A DNA stretch of 54,411 nucleotides, taken from assembly GCA_027484445.1 (NCBI GenBank), contig JAIXSY010000047.1, positions 1 to 54,411 of the forward strand. The letters run 5' to 3'. The notes under the pieces were generated by a model. That model ran no database searches, was not told the origin of the DNA, and worked only from the letters and a program-made list of their open reading frames with translations. The stretch comes from Verrucomicrobiaceae bacterium. GTDB taxonomy: Bacteria > Verrucomicrobiota > Verrucomicrobiia > Verrucomicrobiales > Verrucomicrobiaceae. This document shows positions 34,556 to 43,229 of this stretch, in pieces. The position numbers were made by a program, and so were the translations under genes. Each line of letters begins with the position of its first letter. Position 1 is the stretch's first letter.

Positions 34556-35329
34556 ATGACACTTACAACCTACCCATCTCGGCGCATCCCAGAGCAACTG
34601 CTTACCCAGTTCGCAAGGAAGACACCACGCATCATCATGGAGAGCCTCCCGCCTGAACAGGGCATCTATCTCCCCAAGATCGTCAGCAAACCCGTCAAGA
34701 AAGGTCACGGCTTCAAGTTCGGCATCTTTGCTGGCATCCATGGAGATGAAGAAGGCGGTGTGCTTGCAGCCAAGCAGATCATCCGATGGGCCTCAGAAAA
34801 GCCTGAGGAACTAGGTGACTACGAATTGCATGTCTTTCCCGTTTGCAATCCGACCGGCAGATTGCTGGGCACTCGGCACAATCATAACGGTCTCGATCTG
34901 AATCGTGAGTTTTGGTATGGCTCCTTGGAGCCTGAGGTCATTTACCTCGAAGGAGAACTCCGCAGGGAGAAGTATGATGGCATCATCGCTCTCCACTCCG
35001 ACACCGATTCAGACGGCTGCTATGGTTTCGTCAGTGGAGCACTTCTCAGCGAGCATCTGCTAAAGCCAGCCCTGGAGGCAGCATCCGAGCATCTGCCCTC
35101 GAATAGGCTTCCGTTGATCGATGGGTTCCTAGCCAGTGAGGGAATCATCAAAGAAGGCTACCTCGGCATCCTCAGTGCCCCACCCGAGCAGACGGTGAAG
35201 CCGCTGGAGATCGTGTTTGAGACACCAGGGCTTGCACCGTTAGCTCAGCAGGCAGACGCAGCGGTGGCCGCTGTGAAAACCATTCTTGCCGAATACCGTC
35301 TCCTCCAAGCTTACGCCCCCAACCTCTGA
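34556..35329 (+). CDS. Succinylglutamate desuccinylase/aspartoacylase-family zinc hydrolase
   Basis: A 257-residue M14-related amidohydrolase. The zinc motif is GIHGDEEGG (about 62-70, supplying His and Glu), the substrate arginine/asparagine segment is NPTGRLLGTRHNHNGLDLNR (about 98-117), and the third zinc His lies in ALHSDTDSDG near residue 144. The family removes acyl groups from amino acids or opens small amide bonds. Position after cysK suggests deacylation of a cysteine or sulfur-containing conjugate, but no substrate can be read from the sequence. It starts 18 bases after cysK. Confidence 0.82.
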   Translation: MTLTTYPSRRIPEQLLTQFARKTPRIIMESLPPEQGIYLPKIVSKPVKKGHGFKFGIFAGIHGDEEGGVLAAKQIIRWASEKPEELGDYELHVFPVCNPTGRLLGTRHNHNGLDLNREFWYGSLEPEVIYLEGELRREKYDGIIALHSDTDSDGCYGFVSGALLSEHLLKPALEAASEHLPSNRLPLIDGFLASEGIIKEGYLGILSAPPEQTVKPLEIVFETPGLAPLAQQADAAVAAVKTILAEYRLLQAYAPNL

Positions 35330-35353
35330 TCCAAGTTACTCAAACACACTTCA

Positions 35354-36094
35354 ATGGACGAACATTTACTCTACTACGCTCTCGCTGGATTTGCTGCTCA
35401 ACTGGTCGATGGAGCTCTGGGCATGGCCTACGGTGTCACTGCATCCAGTCTCCTCATCGGGCTTGGGCTGCCTCCTGCGGTGGTCAGCAGCACGGTGCAT
35501 GCAGCGGAATGCTTCACCACAGGGGCCAGTGGCATCTCCCATCACATGTTTGGGAACATCAACAAAGGGCTGTTTTTTCGTCTCCTCCTGCCCGGCGTTA
35601 TTGGAGCCTTTCTGGGGGCTTACATTCTCACCCAGCTTCCTGGTGATGAGATCAAGCCCTGGATCGCAGGCTATCTCCTTCTCATGGGCGTGATCTTGAT
35701 CGTGAAGTCCACCAAGTCATTCCCGCCCAAGTCTGTGACCACTCATATTCGTCCACTGGCCTTCTTCGGCGCATTCATTGATGCCATCGGCGGTGGTGGC
35801 TGGGGGCCGATTGTGGGCTCCACGCTCATGGCTCGTGGGAACCCGATGCGTGAGACCGTCGGCAGCGTCAATGCCGTCGAGTTCTTCGTCACCTTGTCCG
35901 CTTCCTTGGGCTTTCTACTCGGGATCGGCATTGGTCACTGGGATGTCATCCTGAGTTTGGCCGCCGGTGGAGTGGTCGCTGCTCCAATCGGAGCCTGGGC
36001 TTGCAAACACATCCCCCAGCGCCCCTTCCTCATCGTGGTCGGGCTCGTCGTCATCGGACTCAGCATCCGCACTTTGGTAAAGACCTTTGCTTGA
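35354..36094 (+). CDS. TSUP-family (TauE/SafE) anion transporter
   Basis: A 246-residue membrane protein of the TSUP family with about eight helices in two repeats. The family signatures are ALAGFAAQLVDGALGMAYGV in the first repeat and FFGAFIDAIGGGGWGPIVGS in the second. Members export or import sulfite, sulfoacetate, sulfate or related sulfur anions. In this operon after cysK a sulfur oxyanion is the likely cargo. It is spaced 24 bases from the hydrolase, with no promoter between. Confidence 0.92.
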   Translation: MDEHLLYYALAGFAAQLVDGALGMAYGVTASSLLIGLGLPPAVVSSTVHAAECFTTGASGISHHMFGNINKGLFFRLLLPGVIGAFLGAYILTQLPGDEIKPWIAGYLLLMGVILIVKSTKSFPPKSVTTHIRPLAFFGAFIDAIGGGGWGPIVGSTLMARGNPMRETVGSVNAVEFFVTLSASLGFLLGIGIGHWDVILSLAAGGVVAAPIGAWACKHIPQRPFLIVVGLVVIGLSIRTLVKTFA

Positions 36095-36121
36095 GTTTCG
36101 CCAGCACCTGATCTGGCTCTT

Positions 36122-37093
36122 ATGCTCCTACTGCTCATCCTCACCACCGCCGTCGTTCTTGGTGTCTCCTTCGTCTGCTCTTTGACCGAGGCGGTTCTGC
36201 TCAGCCTGAACCCCCTGGACCTTCAGGTGCAGGAAAAGAAGGGGCTGGCCAAAGCCGGGCGCTGGCTCAGCATGAAGCAGCGGATCGAGCGCCCCATCTC
36301 CGCCATCCTGGTATTCAATACCCTGGCCAACACAGGTCTCGCCACACTGGCAGGCGCTTTGTTCTCCGAGATCTACGGCGCTGACTGGCTGTGGGTCTTC
36401 TCCGCCTTCATGACCATCGCCGTGCTCTTCGGCGGGGAAATGACGCCGAAGATCCTCGGCGTGCATTTTGCCAGCAGCTTCGCTCCTCGGCTGATTGGCC
36501 CGCTCACTTGGATGCTGCGTCTTTGCCACCCGCTGGTTCTTCTGATGGAAAAGTTCTGCGAGCGGCTGAAGCGCCACTCCAAAGACAGCAGCAGTGGCAG
36601 CGACCGCATCATGGACATCATCACCCTGATCGAGAGCGCCCGCGCAGAAAAGCTCATCCACAGCCAGGAAGAGATCATCATGATCCACGCCGCCACCCTC
36701 AGCGCACGGCGCGTGAAGACCGCCATGGTGCCACGAGAGGCCGTGAAAACCTTCCACACAGGCCTCGATCTCACCACAAACGTCCGCACCCAAGGAGACA
36801 AGCTCCACCGCAGCTACCCCGTCAGCCCCACCGGCACGCTGGAAGGCGTCAGCGGCTACATTCGCGTGCGTGAGCTTTTCGTGCAAAATCTCATCGGTCA
36901 GCCGGAAGGCACCTGGCAGAGCCTCATCCGTCCAGCCCTACACATCAGCGCCGCCGCCTCCCTCACCCAGCTTCTTGCCCTCTTTTTGGAGAAACACGAA
37001 GTCGCAGCCCTCGTGGACGGCCCCGAGGGCACCGTGATCGGCTGGATCACCCTGGATGACGTGATGAAGATCCTCATGGGTGCCAGGGTGTGA
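36122..37093 (+). CDS. CNNM (DUF21) membrane protein with CBS pair
   Basis: A 323-residue protein with an N-terminal DUF21/CNNM transmembrane domain (about 1-180, including VSFVCSLTEAVLLSL and FGGEMTPKILGVHFASSF) and a C-terminal CBS-domain pair (about 205-320, ending GTVIGWITLDDVMKILMG). Such proteins are linked to magnesium or cobalt handling. The transporter-associated third domain of CorC-type relatives is absent. It closes the cysK-led run of co-directional genes, 27 bases after the TSUP gene. Confidence 0.88.
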   Translation: MLLLLILTTAVVLGVSFVCSLTEAVLLSLNPLDLQVQEKKGLAKAGRWLSMKQRIERPISAILVFNTLANTGLATLAGALFSEIYGADWLWVFSAFMTIAVLFGGEMTPKILGVHFASSFAPRLIGPLTWMLRLCHPLVLLMEKFCERLKRHSKDSSSGSDRIMDIITLIESARAEKLIHSQEEIIMIHAATLSARRVKTAMVPREAVKTFHTGLDLTTNVRTQGDKLHRSYPVSPTGTLEGVSGYIRVRELFVQNLIGQPEGTWQSLIRPALHISAAASLTQLLALFLEKHEVAALVDGPEGTVIGWITLDDVMKILMGARV

Positions 37094-37185
37094 TCCGGGC
37101 CTGCCGCTAAGTTGATCAAATCATCAGAGGTAAAGCTCCCTCAGGCCTTCTTGCCAAAGGATTAATCTGCGCTAGACCTAAATTG

Positions 37186-37638
37186 ATGCAAGATTCAACA
37201 CCGTCTCTCATCACAGATAAGGCCTCTCTTACAGCCCTCATCACTGGTTGTTGTGGAGGTCTAACGTCAGCTCTTTTCAGGCCAGTCATCAAGATCAATT
37301 TCGAGTATCTTGCCGCCCCCAGGTTACAGCTTATCCTAGTTCTGACATTATCCTTCCTTGCGGCACTAACGGCCGTGATTCTTGCCCGAAAGCAGTTCAC
37401 GTCGCGATTTCACGCACCGGGCGAGGCGGGCCGTCTCGGCATTCGGGCGGGTGTCTTCTGCGCGCTCTGGGCTGGAGCCGTCCTTACCTCGTTGGCAACG
37501 TGGGACGCCAGCGGGGCGAGCTCCGCCTCGCTGGATCGTGCCCTACGGTCGCGCATGTGGCTTGTCTTTGCAGTCAGCCTCGCATCCCTGCTTCCGAGCG
37601 TGCTGTGTGGCTTTGTCGGAGGATTGATCGGCGGTTAG
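37186..37638 (+). CDS. Hypothetical three-helix membrane protein
   Basis: A 150-residue protein starting at ATG 37186 (a TTG three bases earlier is also in frame). Predicted membrane helices are near 18-38, 48-70 (LQLILVLTLSFLAALTAVIL), 90-110 and 125-150 (LVFAVSLASLLPSVLCGFVG), with a basic loop between. No family is recognised. The stop codon abuts the GTG start of the next gene, so the two are co-translated and likely work together. Confidence 0.65.
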   Translation: MQDSTPSLITDKASLTALITGCCGGLTSALFRPVIKINFEYLAAPRLQLILVLTLSFLAALTAVILARKQFTSRFHAPGEAGRLGIRAGVFCALWAGAVLTSLATWDASGASSASLDRALRSRMWLVFAVSLASLLPSVLCGFVGGLIGG

Positions 37639-39966
37639 GTGGCGCTCAAGAATTGGACGACGGCTTCAGCTGATGAGGTGCCAGCGACATTTCCTTGGCT
37701 GCGATGGGTCAAGGTAGCCGTCACCGGGCTTGCTGTCCTGCTTTTGGCGTCTCCTGTCTCATTCCTTGGGCGGGCACCCGTGGTTGACCCGCCTCCTGTG
37801 GTAGCAGCGCCTTCCATAGCTCCAGCGCCGCCTGCTCCTCCGCCGTTTCGGTATGATCAGCCTAAAGGCATCAAATCCGCCAAGATAGGCGAAATCCAAC
37901 CGGACTTCACCAAAGTCATCCCCCAAGTGCAAAGGGACTGCCCCGTTGCCCTATCGCCGGACGACGTGATGCTCGCCTTTGGAGATGCGACAGAATCGCA
38001 GCCTGCGATAGGCATTTTCGACCTTCATCGATTCACAAAAACTGCTTCTATCCCTGTTCCTTCCTTTCCTCATGGCAATCTTTCCTGGTCTCCAGATCAG
38101 AAATCCATCGCTTGCACGATTGGCGAAGGTAAGTCGCGTCGAGTGTGGATTGTGCGCATTGGCGAAAGCAAAGCCATCGAGTTACCGCGTCCACCTGGGA
38201 GAGACCTGCCAGGTGGTGACCTCCACTGGTGGCAGGATGGTGAGCTTGCCTTCTTCCCCGGAGATGAAGCGCCACTGGCTTTCGATCTCGACAAGCTTCT
38301 GCTGCTGTCTTTGGAAGAGTCGGGGGCATACAAGAAACTCGACAACATCAGCAAAAGGCTTTGGTATGAAGGTCCAAGAGAGGCTTGGCCGGGCCAGACA
38401 CATTGGAAGCTCGGAGTCCGTACCTTGATCACATCTGCGGTTCCGCCCTCCCGCCGCGAACCAGACGGCCCCTGGCAGTTCTCCGGCCAGAGCGTCTGCG
38501 CCTTTACTCATCCTAGCCTGCCCCTCGCCTTTGGTCTCAAGTCTCTTGGCGTAGATGAAGGTGATAAGATTCTTTGCTCCGATGATGGCTCGAAGTTGAT
38601 CCGCCTCATGAATGGAAAGATCGAGGTGACTTTCATGAAGCAGACGACCTGCCCTGACTTCGCGTTTGAAGTGGAGATGCCGCTTCTCCTCGGTGAAATC
38701 GAGGGCACTGGCTGGAAAAAGCAGGTCGAGGAAAAGCTGCTCTGCCTGATCTTTTACGCTCCTCTTAGAAACCCGCTCAACGATGTGGTAGTCGGGCCGG
38801 ACTATACTCAAGTGCGGGCACTTGCCCGTCTGCTGGAGTGGAAAGAGCGCAGGGGCGTTTTCATCGTGCAAACTCATGACGGGAGCATCCAGCCTAGTGA
38901 TATAGCTTCGACGCTGCACTATTGGGAACCTGACAAGATGTCCGAATGGAAGCCGTCCAGCACTCGATCATGGTGGGCAGCGATCAAGGCGGCTCCATCG
39001 CCTCTCCCGGACAAACTTCCTGAGTTGGAAGCACCCCAGCTTTTTGATTTGGTTCAGCAAGCCTCCACGTTGCTCGTGACCAAAGCCGTTGAAAAGCCCC
39101 GTGCCCCGCCGCCACAAAAAGTTTCGGACACGCCAGCTCCCCCACCGATCCCGCCCCCAGCACCAGTAATCTCAGAGCACGATGTGAAAGCCTTTTTGAT
39201 CGAGCACCATGCCAAGGCTTCGCGAGACGATCTTGCAGACATGATGGCTGACTATGACATGGTGGTGGACTTCCTCGACAAAGGCTTGCTCACTAGGGAT
39301 GCCATTGCTGCAGATGAACAAAGTCATCGTGCGAAATGGCCTGTCGGAAACGAAAAGATCATCGGCGAGATGAGACTCTCCCGCGAAGCTGAAAACTGGC
39401 AGGCTGAATACATGATCGAGTTCTACAACGAGAATGCCACAGGCGAATGGCACCGAGGGCGGGCAGATTTGACGCTTCGATTGAAAGAGATTGGCAAAAG
39501 CCTCTTGATCATATCACAGCGGGCGAAGGTTCATGATGTGACGAACAGCAAACAGCCTGCCGTGCCGAAACCGCAGCAGGGCAACGCTCTTTCAGTGCCC
39601 AAACCCGCCTTCGTTTCGACTTCTAAAACCCAGGTGGACGGCCGTCGGTTGGAGTTCACAGATGAACTTAGTTTCATAGGCGGAATCACCTGGCATCGAA
39701 CTTATCGAGAGCGCGATTCAACAGGAAAAGTAATCAACCAATGCCGGGCCATTCTTCGTGGATCGGGCGGTGTTACACCAAATGGTGCTTCCGCACGCAT
39801 CTACATTGGCTCGCAAGGTTGGACCCGAGGCATGGGTACGAATGAGTTCGTCAACTTTTGCGCCAGTAACGCTCAAGGGATGGTGGGTCGTGAGGTCATT
39901 TTCCGAGGCACGGGCGAAGGCATGGTCGTCGAGGGCGAAGGAGCTGTTTTCAAACTCGTGAAGTAG
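37639..39966 (+). CDS. Large membrane-anchored propeller-like protein
   Basis: A 775-residue protein beginning with GTG directly after the previous stop. An N-terminal membrane helix (about 22-46) is followed by a Pro-rich linker, then a beta-propeller-like region to about residue 400 (DVMLAFGDATESQPAIGIFD and GNLSWSPDQKSIACTIGEGK look like TolB/WD40-type blades). A second Pro-rich linker lies near 480-515 (PAPPPIPPPAPV). A helical DVKAFLIEHHAKASRDDLAD segment and a beta-rich C-terminal domain end the protein. Its function is not recognised. Met and Cys are at ordinary levels. Confidence 0.7.
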   Translation: MALKNWTTASADEVPATFPWLRWVKVAVTGLAVLLLASPVSFLGRAPVVDPPPVVAAPSIAPAPPAPPPFRYDQPKGIKSAKIGEIQPDFTKVIPQVQRDCPVALSPDDVMLAFGDATESQPAIGIFDLHRFTKTASIPVPSFPHGNLSWSPDQKSIACTIGEGKSRRVWIVRIGESKAIELPRPPGRDLPGGDLHWWQDGELAFFPGDEAPLAFDLDKLLLLSLEESGAYKKLDNISKRLWYEGPREAWPGQTHWKLGVRTLITSAVPPSRREPDGPWQFSGQSVCAFTHPSLPLAFGLKSLGVDEGDKILCSDDGSKLIRLMNGKIEVTFMKQTTCPDFAFEVEMPLLLGEIEGTGWKKQVEEKLLCLIFYAPLRNPLNDVVVGPDYTQVRALARLLEWKERRGVFIVQTHDGSIQPSDIASTLHYWEPDKMSEWKPSSTRSWWAAIKAAPSPLPDKLPELEAPQLFDLVQQASTLLVTKAVEKPRAPPPQKVSDTPAPPPIPPPAPVISEHDVKAFLIEHHAKASRDDLADMMADYDMVVDFLDKGLLTRDAIAADEQSHRAKWPVGNEKIIGEMRLSREAENWQAEYMIEFYNENATGEWHRGRADLTLRLKEIGKSLLIISQRAKVHDVTNSKQPAVPKPQQGNALSVPKPAFVSTSKTQVDGRRLEFTDELSFIGGITWHRTYRERDSTGKVINQCRAILRGSGGVTPNGASARIYIGSQGWTRGMGTNEFVNFCASNAQGMVGREVIFRGTGEGMVVEGEGAVFKLVK

Positions 39967-40035
39967 GCGGGGAAAGCCTTCCCCTCGCGGCTACCCCGTG
40001 CGCCGCTACCCCATCGAGCGGGGAGGTTTCCCCGC
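39967..40035. repeat. Inverted repeat after the propeller gene
   Basis: GCGGGGAAA (39967-39975) and TTTCCCCGC (40027-40035) form the ends of an imperfect inverted repeat whose arms both continue into CCTCCCC-like sequence. It begins right after the stop codon at 39966 and may end the transcript or mark the edge of the replication region. Bases 40036-40370 hold two overlapping Pro-rich frames that I do not trust as genes. Confidence 0.5.
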
Positions 40036-40374
40036 AACGCCCCTCGCTGTCAAACCTACCTCGGCTCGTTCAATCTTCGATCCAGCTCACGCCACCGCGT
40101 TTCGTGGTGCATCAGTGATCGCTGCCAGCCCTCCGCAGGCTCCGCCTTCCACGCCACTCTGGCAGCGTTCACCCATGCACATGTGGCCTCCCCCACCTCC
40201 AACGGCCCGTCTGGCATCGGCTCCTACGTCGTCCGAATGACAGACCAGCCGTTGCCCAGACCGCCCTTGGCCGCGTCACCAATGCCGGATTCAGGGCCAG
40301 TGCCTCCCCGCCTTTCCCCGAGGACTTGCCCTGTCTCCGCCACCGGCCACGCGGGGGCACGGGTTCGGGAAAAA

Positions 40375-40392
40375 ACTTCGGCTGACCGAAGT
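40375..40392. promoter_or_regulatory. 18-bp palindrome, site 1 (candidate Rep/ParB site)
   Basis: ACTTCGGCTGACCGAAGT has 7-bp arms around CTGA. Its exact reverse complement occurs at 41775-41792 inside rep, and a 16-of-18 match occurs at 44860-44877 after the toxin gene. Three copies of one sequence spaced across the replication and partition genes suggest a parS-like or Rep-binding site. Confidence 0.5.
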
Positions 40393-40405
40393 CACGCGTT
40401 CCAGG

Positions 40406-40414
40406 TTATCCACA
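40406..40414 (+). promoter_or_regulatory. DnaA box
   Basis: TTATCCACA matches the bacterial DnaA consensus perfectly. It lies 14 bases after palindrome site 1 and about 45 before the small RHH gene that leads into rep, a fitting place for a plasmid origin. GTGAC and GTCAC half-sites follow at about 40423-40437 and could be an operator for the RHH protein. Only one DnaA box is seen here. Confidence 0.55.
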
Positions 40415-40458
40415 GGGTGATGTGACACGCCCGGTCACCTTCATGGTATGATGAGGGC

Positions 40459-40656
40459 ATGGAAAAAATCGTGCGCAAATCGGCGGGCGTGAAGTTCGAG
40501 AGCGATGTGCTGGCGTTCATCGACCAGCTGGCTCACGAGCAGCAACGCAGCCGCAGCTTTATCATCAACGCCATCCTCAGATGGTATTCCAAGTGGCTCG
40601 CTGAGCAGCAATCAAAGGTCGAGGCCGAGCGAGAGCAGCCGGTGATTCGGCTGTAG
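40459..40656 (+). CDS. Ribbon-helix-helix (CopG/Arc-type) protein
   Basis: A 65-residue protein with the ribbon-helix-helix pattern: a basic strand (RKSAGVKFESDVLAFIDQLA), then the turn and second helix (QQRSRSFIINAILRWYSKWL). It ends with a charged tail. Its stop directly abuts the rep GTG. Such proteins act as copy-number or partition repressors on plasmids. The likely targets are the inverted half-sites upstream. Confidence 0.8.
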   Translation: MEKIVRKSAGVKFESDVLAFIDQLAHEQQRSRSFIINAILRWYSKWLAEQQSKVEAEREQPVIRL

Positions 40657-42396
40657 GTGATCATGCAGGACACGCTGGATCGAAAAATCGTGCTTTCATC
40701 CTCCAAGGCTCAAGAGCTGGCAGTTTCTGAGTTTGCGGGATTCAAGGCACCGACCTCCAACACCACCTACACCCCGAACCAGTTCTTCGATGTCGTGATT
40801 CCGCACTTCTCGCGGGGAGTTGTGCGCATCGTGGCCTATCTGCTGCGAAAAACGCTTGGATGGTGTGATGCGAATGGGAATCCGCAGGAGGAGCAGATCG
40901 AAGTGACCTACTCGGAGCTGGAACGAAAGGCTGGCGTGAGCCGTGACATGATTCGTTCCGCGCTGGATGATGCTCTCACGGGGCATTTGCTTGAATGTGT
41001 GACACAGGGACGGGCGAAGCATGCTCATGATGCGGGCCAGTCCGCCAGCTTTCAGCTTTGCTGGTCACCCCAGCCTTATACGACACGACTGGAGGAGTTT
41101 CGTGGCTTCTTTGAGGGCGAGGGCAATCGCACCGACATCCCCAACGAGTTCTTTGACGTGCTCATCCCCCGCGAGCCGCTTTCCGTCATCAAAGTCGTCG
41201 GGGCCATCATCCGTCACAGCATCGGCTTCCAAGCCAAACACGGCCGCCGTCGCCACCAGGTGGCGCTGTCGTATCAGCAGATTGAAAACTACGCCCGCTT
41301 TGGCAGCCGTTCCGATCTCGCCAAGGCACTGCGCATCGCGATGGAAAAGAACTACATCGTTCGGTTGGAAAGTGGTGTGTTCAGCCATGAAGCCACCGAG
41401 CGACGGCGGGCGGTGTATGCACTTCGCTGGTGCGATTTTCCGAACGGTCAGAAAAACGAACCAGCCGTCCATCGGTCAGAAATCCAGACCAGCATTAGTC
41501 CGATTTCCGAACCAGCGCATCAGTCAGAAATTCGCTCCAGCATTAAAACGAAACCAGGAAATGAAACTGGAAACCGCCCTGCGGCTGACTCGGACCTGTA
41601 TGAAAAGCTTCTGGGGTTTGAGTTCAGCGAAAAGACGGTTCTAAAACTCATGCGGGAGCACAGTCGCGAGGAGATCGAGCAGCAGATCGCCTGGTTGCCC
41701 AATCGTGCACCGGCACGCAGCCCGGCGGGACTTCTACGCCGATCCATCGAGCAGCGCTGGCCAGCGCCGATGAAACTTCGGTCAGCCGAAGTCGCCGGTG
41801 TCAGCGAGAATGGATGGGAGTTCGCCCGATGCTTCTACGCCGCCTACGGTGGCAACCGCGGCGAACCGGTGAATGAGCCGTCGCCACGCGAGGCACAGGT
41901 CGCGGAGGCGTTCGTGCAGCGGCTCAGTCGTGCGACGAGGGAAGAGGGACGTGCCTCCGAGTGGGGCCGCGAGCTGGGCACGCTGGCTCGTGAGCAGAGG
42001 AATCCGTTCCCATCGCTCACGCTTGCCATCCGCCAGCTTGGCGATGGGTTTCTCGTCCAGAGGGAGAAGCAGCGGCTTCAGGGCCAGCTCGCCAGCATTA
42101 CCCAGCGGCGTGAGCAGCACGAGGCGCGATTCCGTGAGGAATGGCTCCGATGGCTCGCATCGAGAGAAGCGGAGATGCGTGACATGCGGCCCGACGACTA
42201 CGCCCGCTTCACGGCCAACCGCGAGAGCGAGCGTGCCCGGCTCACTGCCGATCCGAAACCGTGGTCGCTCAGGGTGCTGGAGCACTTTGACACGGACAGC
42301 GCACGCCTCGGAGCCTTTCGCCAGTTCTTCGGCCTCCCGGACTTCTGGAAGTGGGACGCTGATTTTAACAGCCAATCATTCAAAACCAATTCATGA
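40657..42396 (+). CDS. Plasmid replication initiator, duplicated phage RepO-like domain
   Basis: A 579-residue protein that starts GTG 40657 (ATG 40663 is an alternative). Two copies of a winged-helix domain like the phage replication protein O N-terminus are present. One is at about 30-135 (TPNQFFDVVIPHFSRGVVRI; LLRKTLGWC; RKAGVSRDMIRSALDDALTG), and the other at about 160-260 (IPNEFFDVLIPREPLSVIKV; IIRHSIGFQ; RFGSRSDLAKALRIAMEKNY). A low-complexity linker (about 264-305) carries DNA repeats and separates them from a helical C-terminal half rich in Arg and Glu. Its position before parA-parB (4-base overlap) supports the initiator role. No recognised Rep_3 signature is seen. Confidence 0.7.
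   Translation: MIMQDTLDRKIVLSSSKAQELAVSEFAGFKAPTSNTTYTPNQFFDVVIPHFSRGVVRIVAYLLRKTLGWCDANGNPQEEQIEVTYSELERKAGVSRDMIRSALDDALTGHLLECVTQGRAKHAHDAGQSASFQLCWSPQPYTTRLEEFRGFFEGEGNRTDIPNEFFDVLIPREPLSVIKVVGAIIRHSIGFQAKHGRRRHQVALSYQQIENYARFGSRSDLAKALRIAMEKNYIVRLESGVFSHEATERRRAVYALRWCDFPNGQKNEPAVHRSEIQTSISPISEPAHQSEIRSSIKTKPGNETGNRPAADSDLYEKLLGFEFSEKTVLKLMREHSREEIEQQIAWLPNRAPARSPAGLLRRSIEQRWPAPMKLRSAEVAGVSENGWEFARCFYAAYGGNRGEPVNEPSPREAQVAEAFVQRLSRATREEGRASEWGRELGTLAREQRNPFPSLTLAIRQLGDGFLVQREKQRLQGQLASITQRREQHEARFREEWLRWLASREAEMRDMRPDDYARFTANRESERARLTADPKPWSLRVLEHFDTDSARLGAFRQFFGLPDFWKWDADFNSQSFKTNS
41446..41530 (+). repeat. Iteron-like direct repeats inside rep
   Basis: GGTCAGAAA occurs at 41446-41454 and 41474-41482, and AGTCAGAAA at 41522-41530. 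Each is followed after a few bases by a CCAGC or CCAGCATTA tail. They encode the linker between the N-terminal DNA-binding domains and the rest of Rep. The arrangement recalls phage lambda, where the origin iterons lie inside gene O. A moderately AT-rich stretch follows. Confidence 0.45.
41775..41792. promoter_or_regulatory. 18-bp palindrome, site 2 (inverted copy)
   Basis: ACTTCGGTCAGCCGAAGT is the exact reverse complement of the site at 40375-40392 and lies within the rep coding frame. The coding context does not explain an 18-base identity with an intergenic site. Confidence 0.5.
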
Positions 42397-43229
42397 ACAT
42401 CATCACCGTCATCAATGCCAAGGGAGGTTGCGGCAAGAGCACCATCGCCATGAATCTCGCCAGTGGCCTCGCGCGGCACGGGCATCGAGTCCTGCTCATG
42501 GACCTTGATCCGCAGGCGCAGGTCACCCAATGGCTCGCCGCCGGGGATGGCCTCACGCCGGAGGGCACGCTTGTGGCCGCGCTCACACGTCAGCAATCAC
42601 TCTCCGAGGTCATCCAGCCCACCGGCTTTGAAAACATGGCCTTCGTCGCCAGTGCCGATGGCCTCGAAGACCTCGGACGGGAGATCAGCCAGACCGAAGG
42701 CTACCCGTCCATGCTCACGCAGTTGATCGCCGAGGAGCACATCGCTGATCGCTTCGACTTCCTCGTCATCGATTCGCCGAACCAGATTTCGCCGATCATG
42801 GAAAACGCCATCTTTCCGGCGGATGTCTTCGTCGTGCCGTTTGAAAGCACCAAGGCCGTCAAGAGCTACGCCAGCATCTACAAGCTGCTCGTGAAGCTTC
42901 GGCCCGCCGCTGACTTCCGCATGCTGCATGTGCTGAGCAATCTCACCCGACTGCCAGGCTTGCGGAAAAGAGTGCTCGCCCTGCTGGCCTCCGACTCCAT
43001 CCCGACCGCCCGCAGCGAGATCCGCTCCTGCGGATGGATCGCGCAGGTGGATGAGAATGGTGGCAGCATCTTCCACTACCGGCCGCTCTCCCGAGGAGCG
43101 CAGGACATGGCCGCCCTCGTCGAGGAGGTGCGGGATTTATTCAATAACGGGCCGCAGGCCCACACGGAGACAGACGCGGCATCGCCCGACCAGGCGATGA
43201 GCGCAGAAGTCACCGTCCCAACAGCATGA
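42393..43229 (+). CDS. parA: ParA-type partition ATPase
   Basis: A 278-residue deviant-Walker ATPase that moves plasmid copies over the nucleoid. The Walker A motif is INAKGGCGKSTIAMNLA (about 6-22). The A' motif is VLLMDLDPQAQVTQWL (about 32-47) and the Walker B motif is FDFLVIDSPNQ (about 120-130). There is no N-terminal helix-turn-helix, so it belongs to the short ParA type. Its ATG overlaps the rep stop and its stop overlaps the parB ATG (ATGA), so rep, parA and parB are translated together. Confidence 0.95.
   Translation: MNIITVINAKGGCGKSTIAMNLASGLARHGHRVLLMDLDPQAQVTQWLAAGDGLTPEGTLVAALTRQQSLSEVIQPTGFENMAFVASADGLEDLGREISQTEGYPSMLTQLIAEEHIADRFDFLVIDSPNQISPIMENAIFPADVFVVPFESTKAVKSYASIYKLLVKLRPAADFRMLHVLSNLTRLPGLRKRVLALLASDSIPTARSEIRSCGWIAQVDENGGSIFHYRPLSRGAQDMAALVEEVRDLFNNGPQAHTETDAASPDQAMSAEVTVPTA

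Noticed and set aside
39998..40425. Two overlapping Pro-rich frames before the origin region
   Set aside because: Composition looks non-coding, there is no ribosome site or domain, and both overlap the inverted repeat and palindrome.
41446..41530. A CRISPR array
   Set aside because: Only three imperfect 9-base repeats at uneven spacing, inside a coding frame, and no cas gene.
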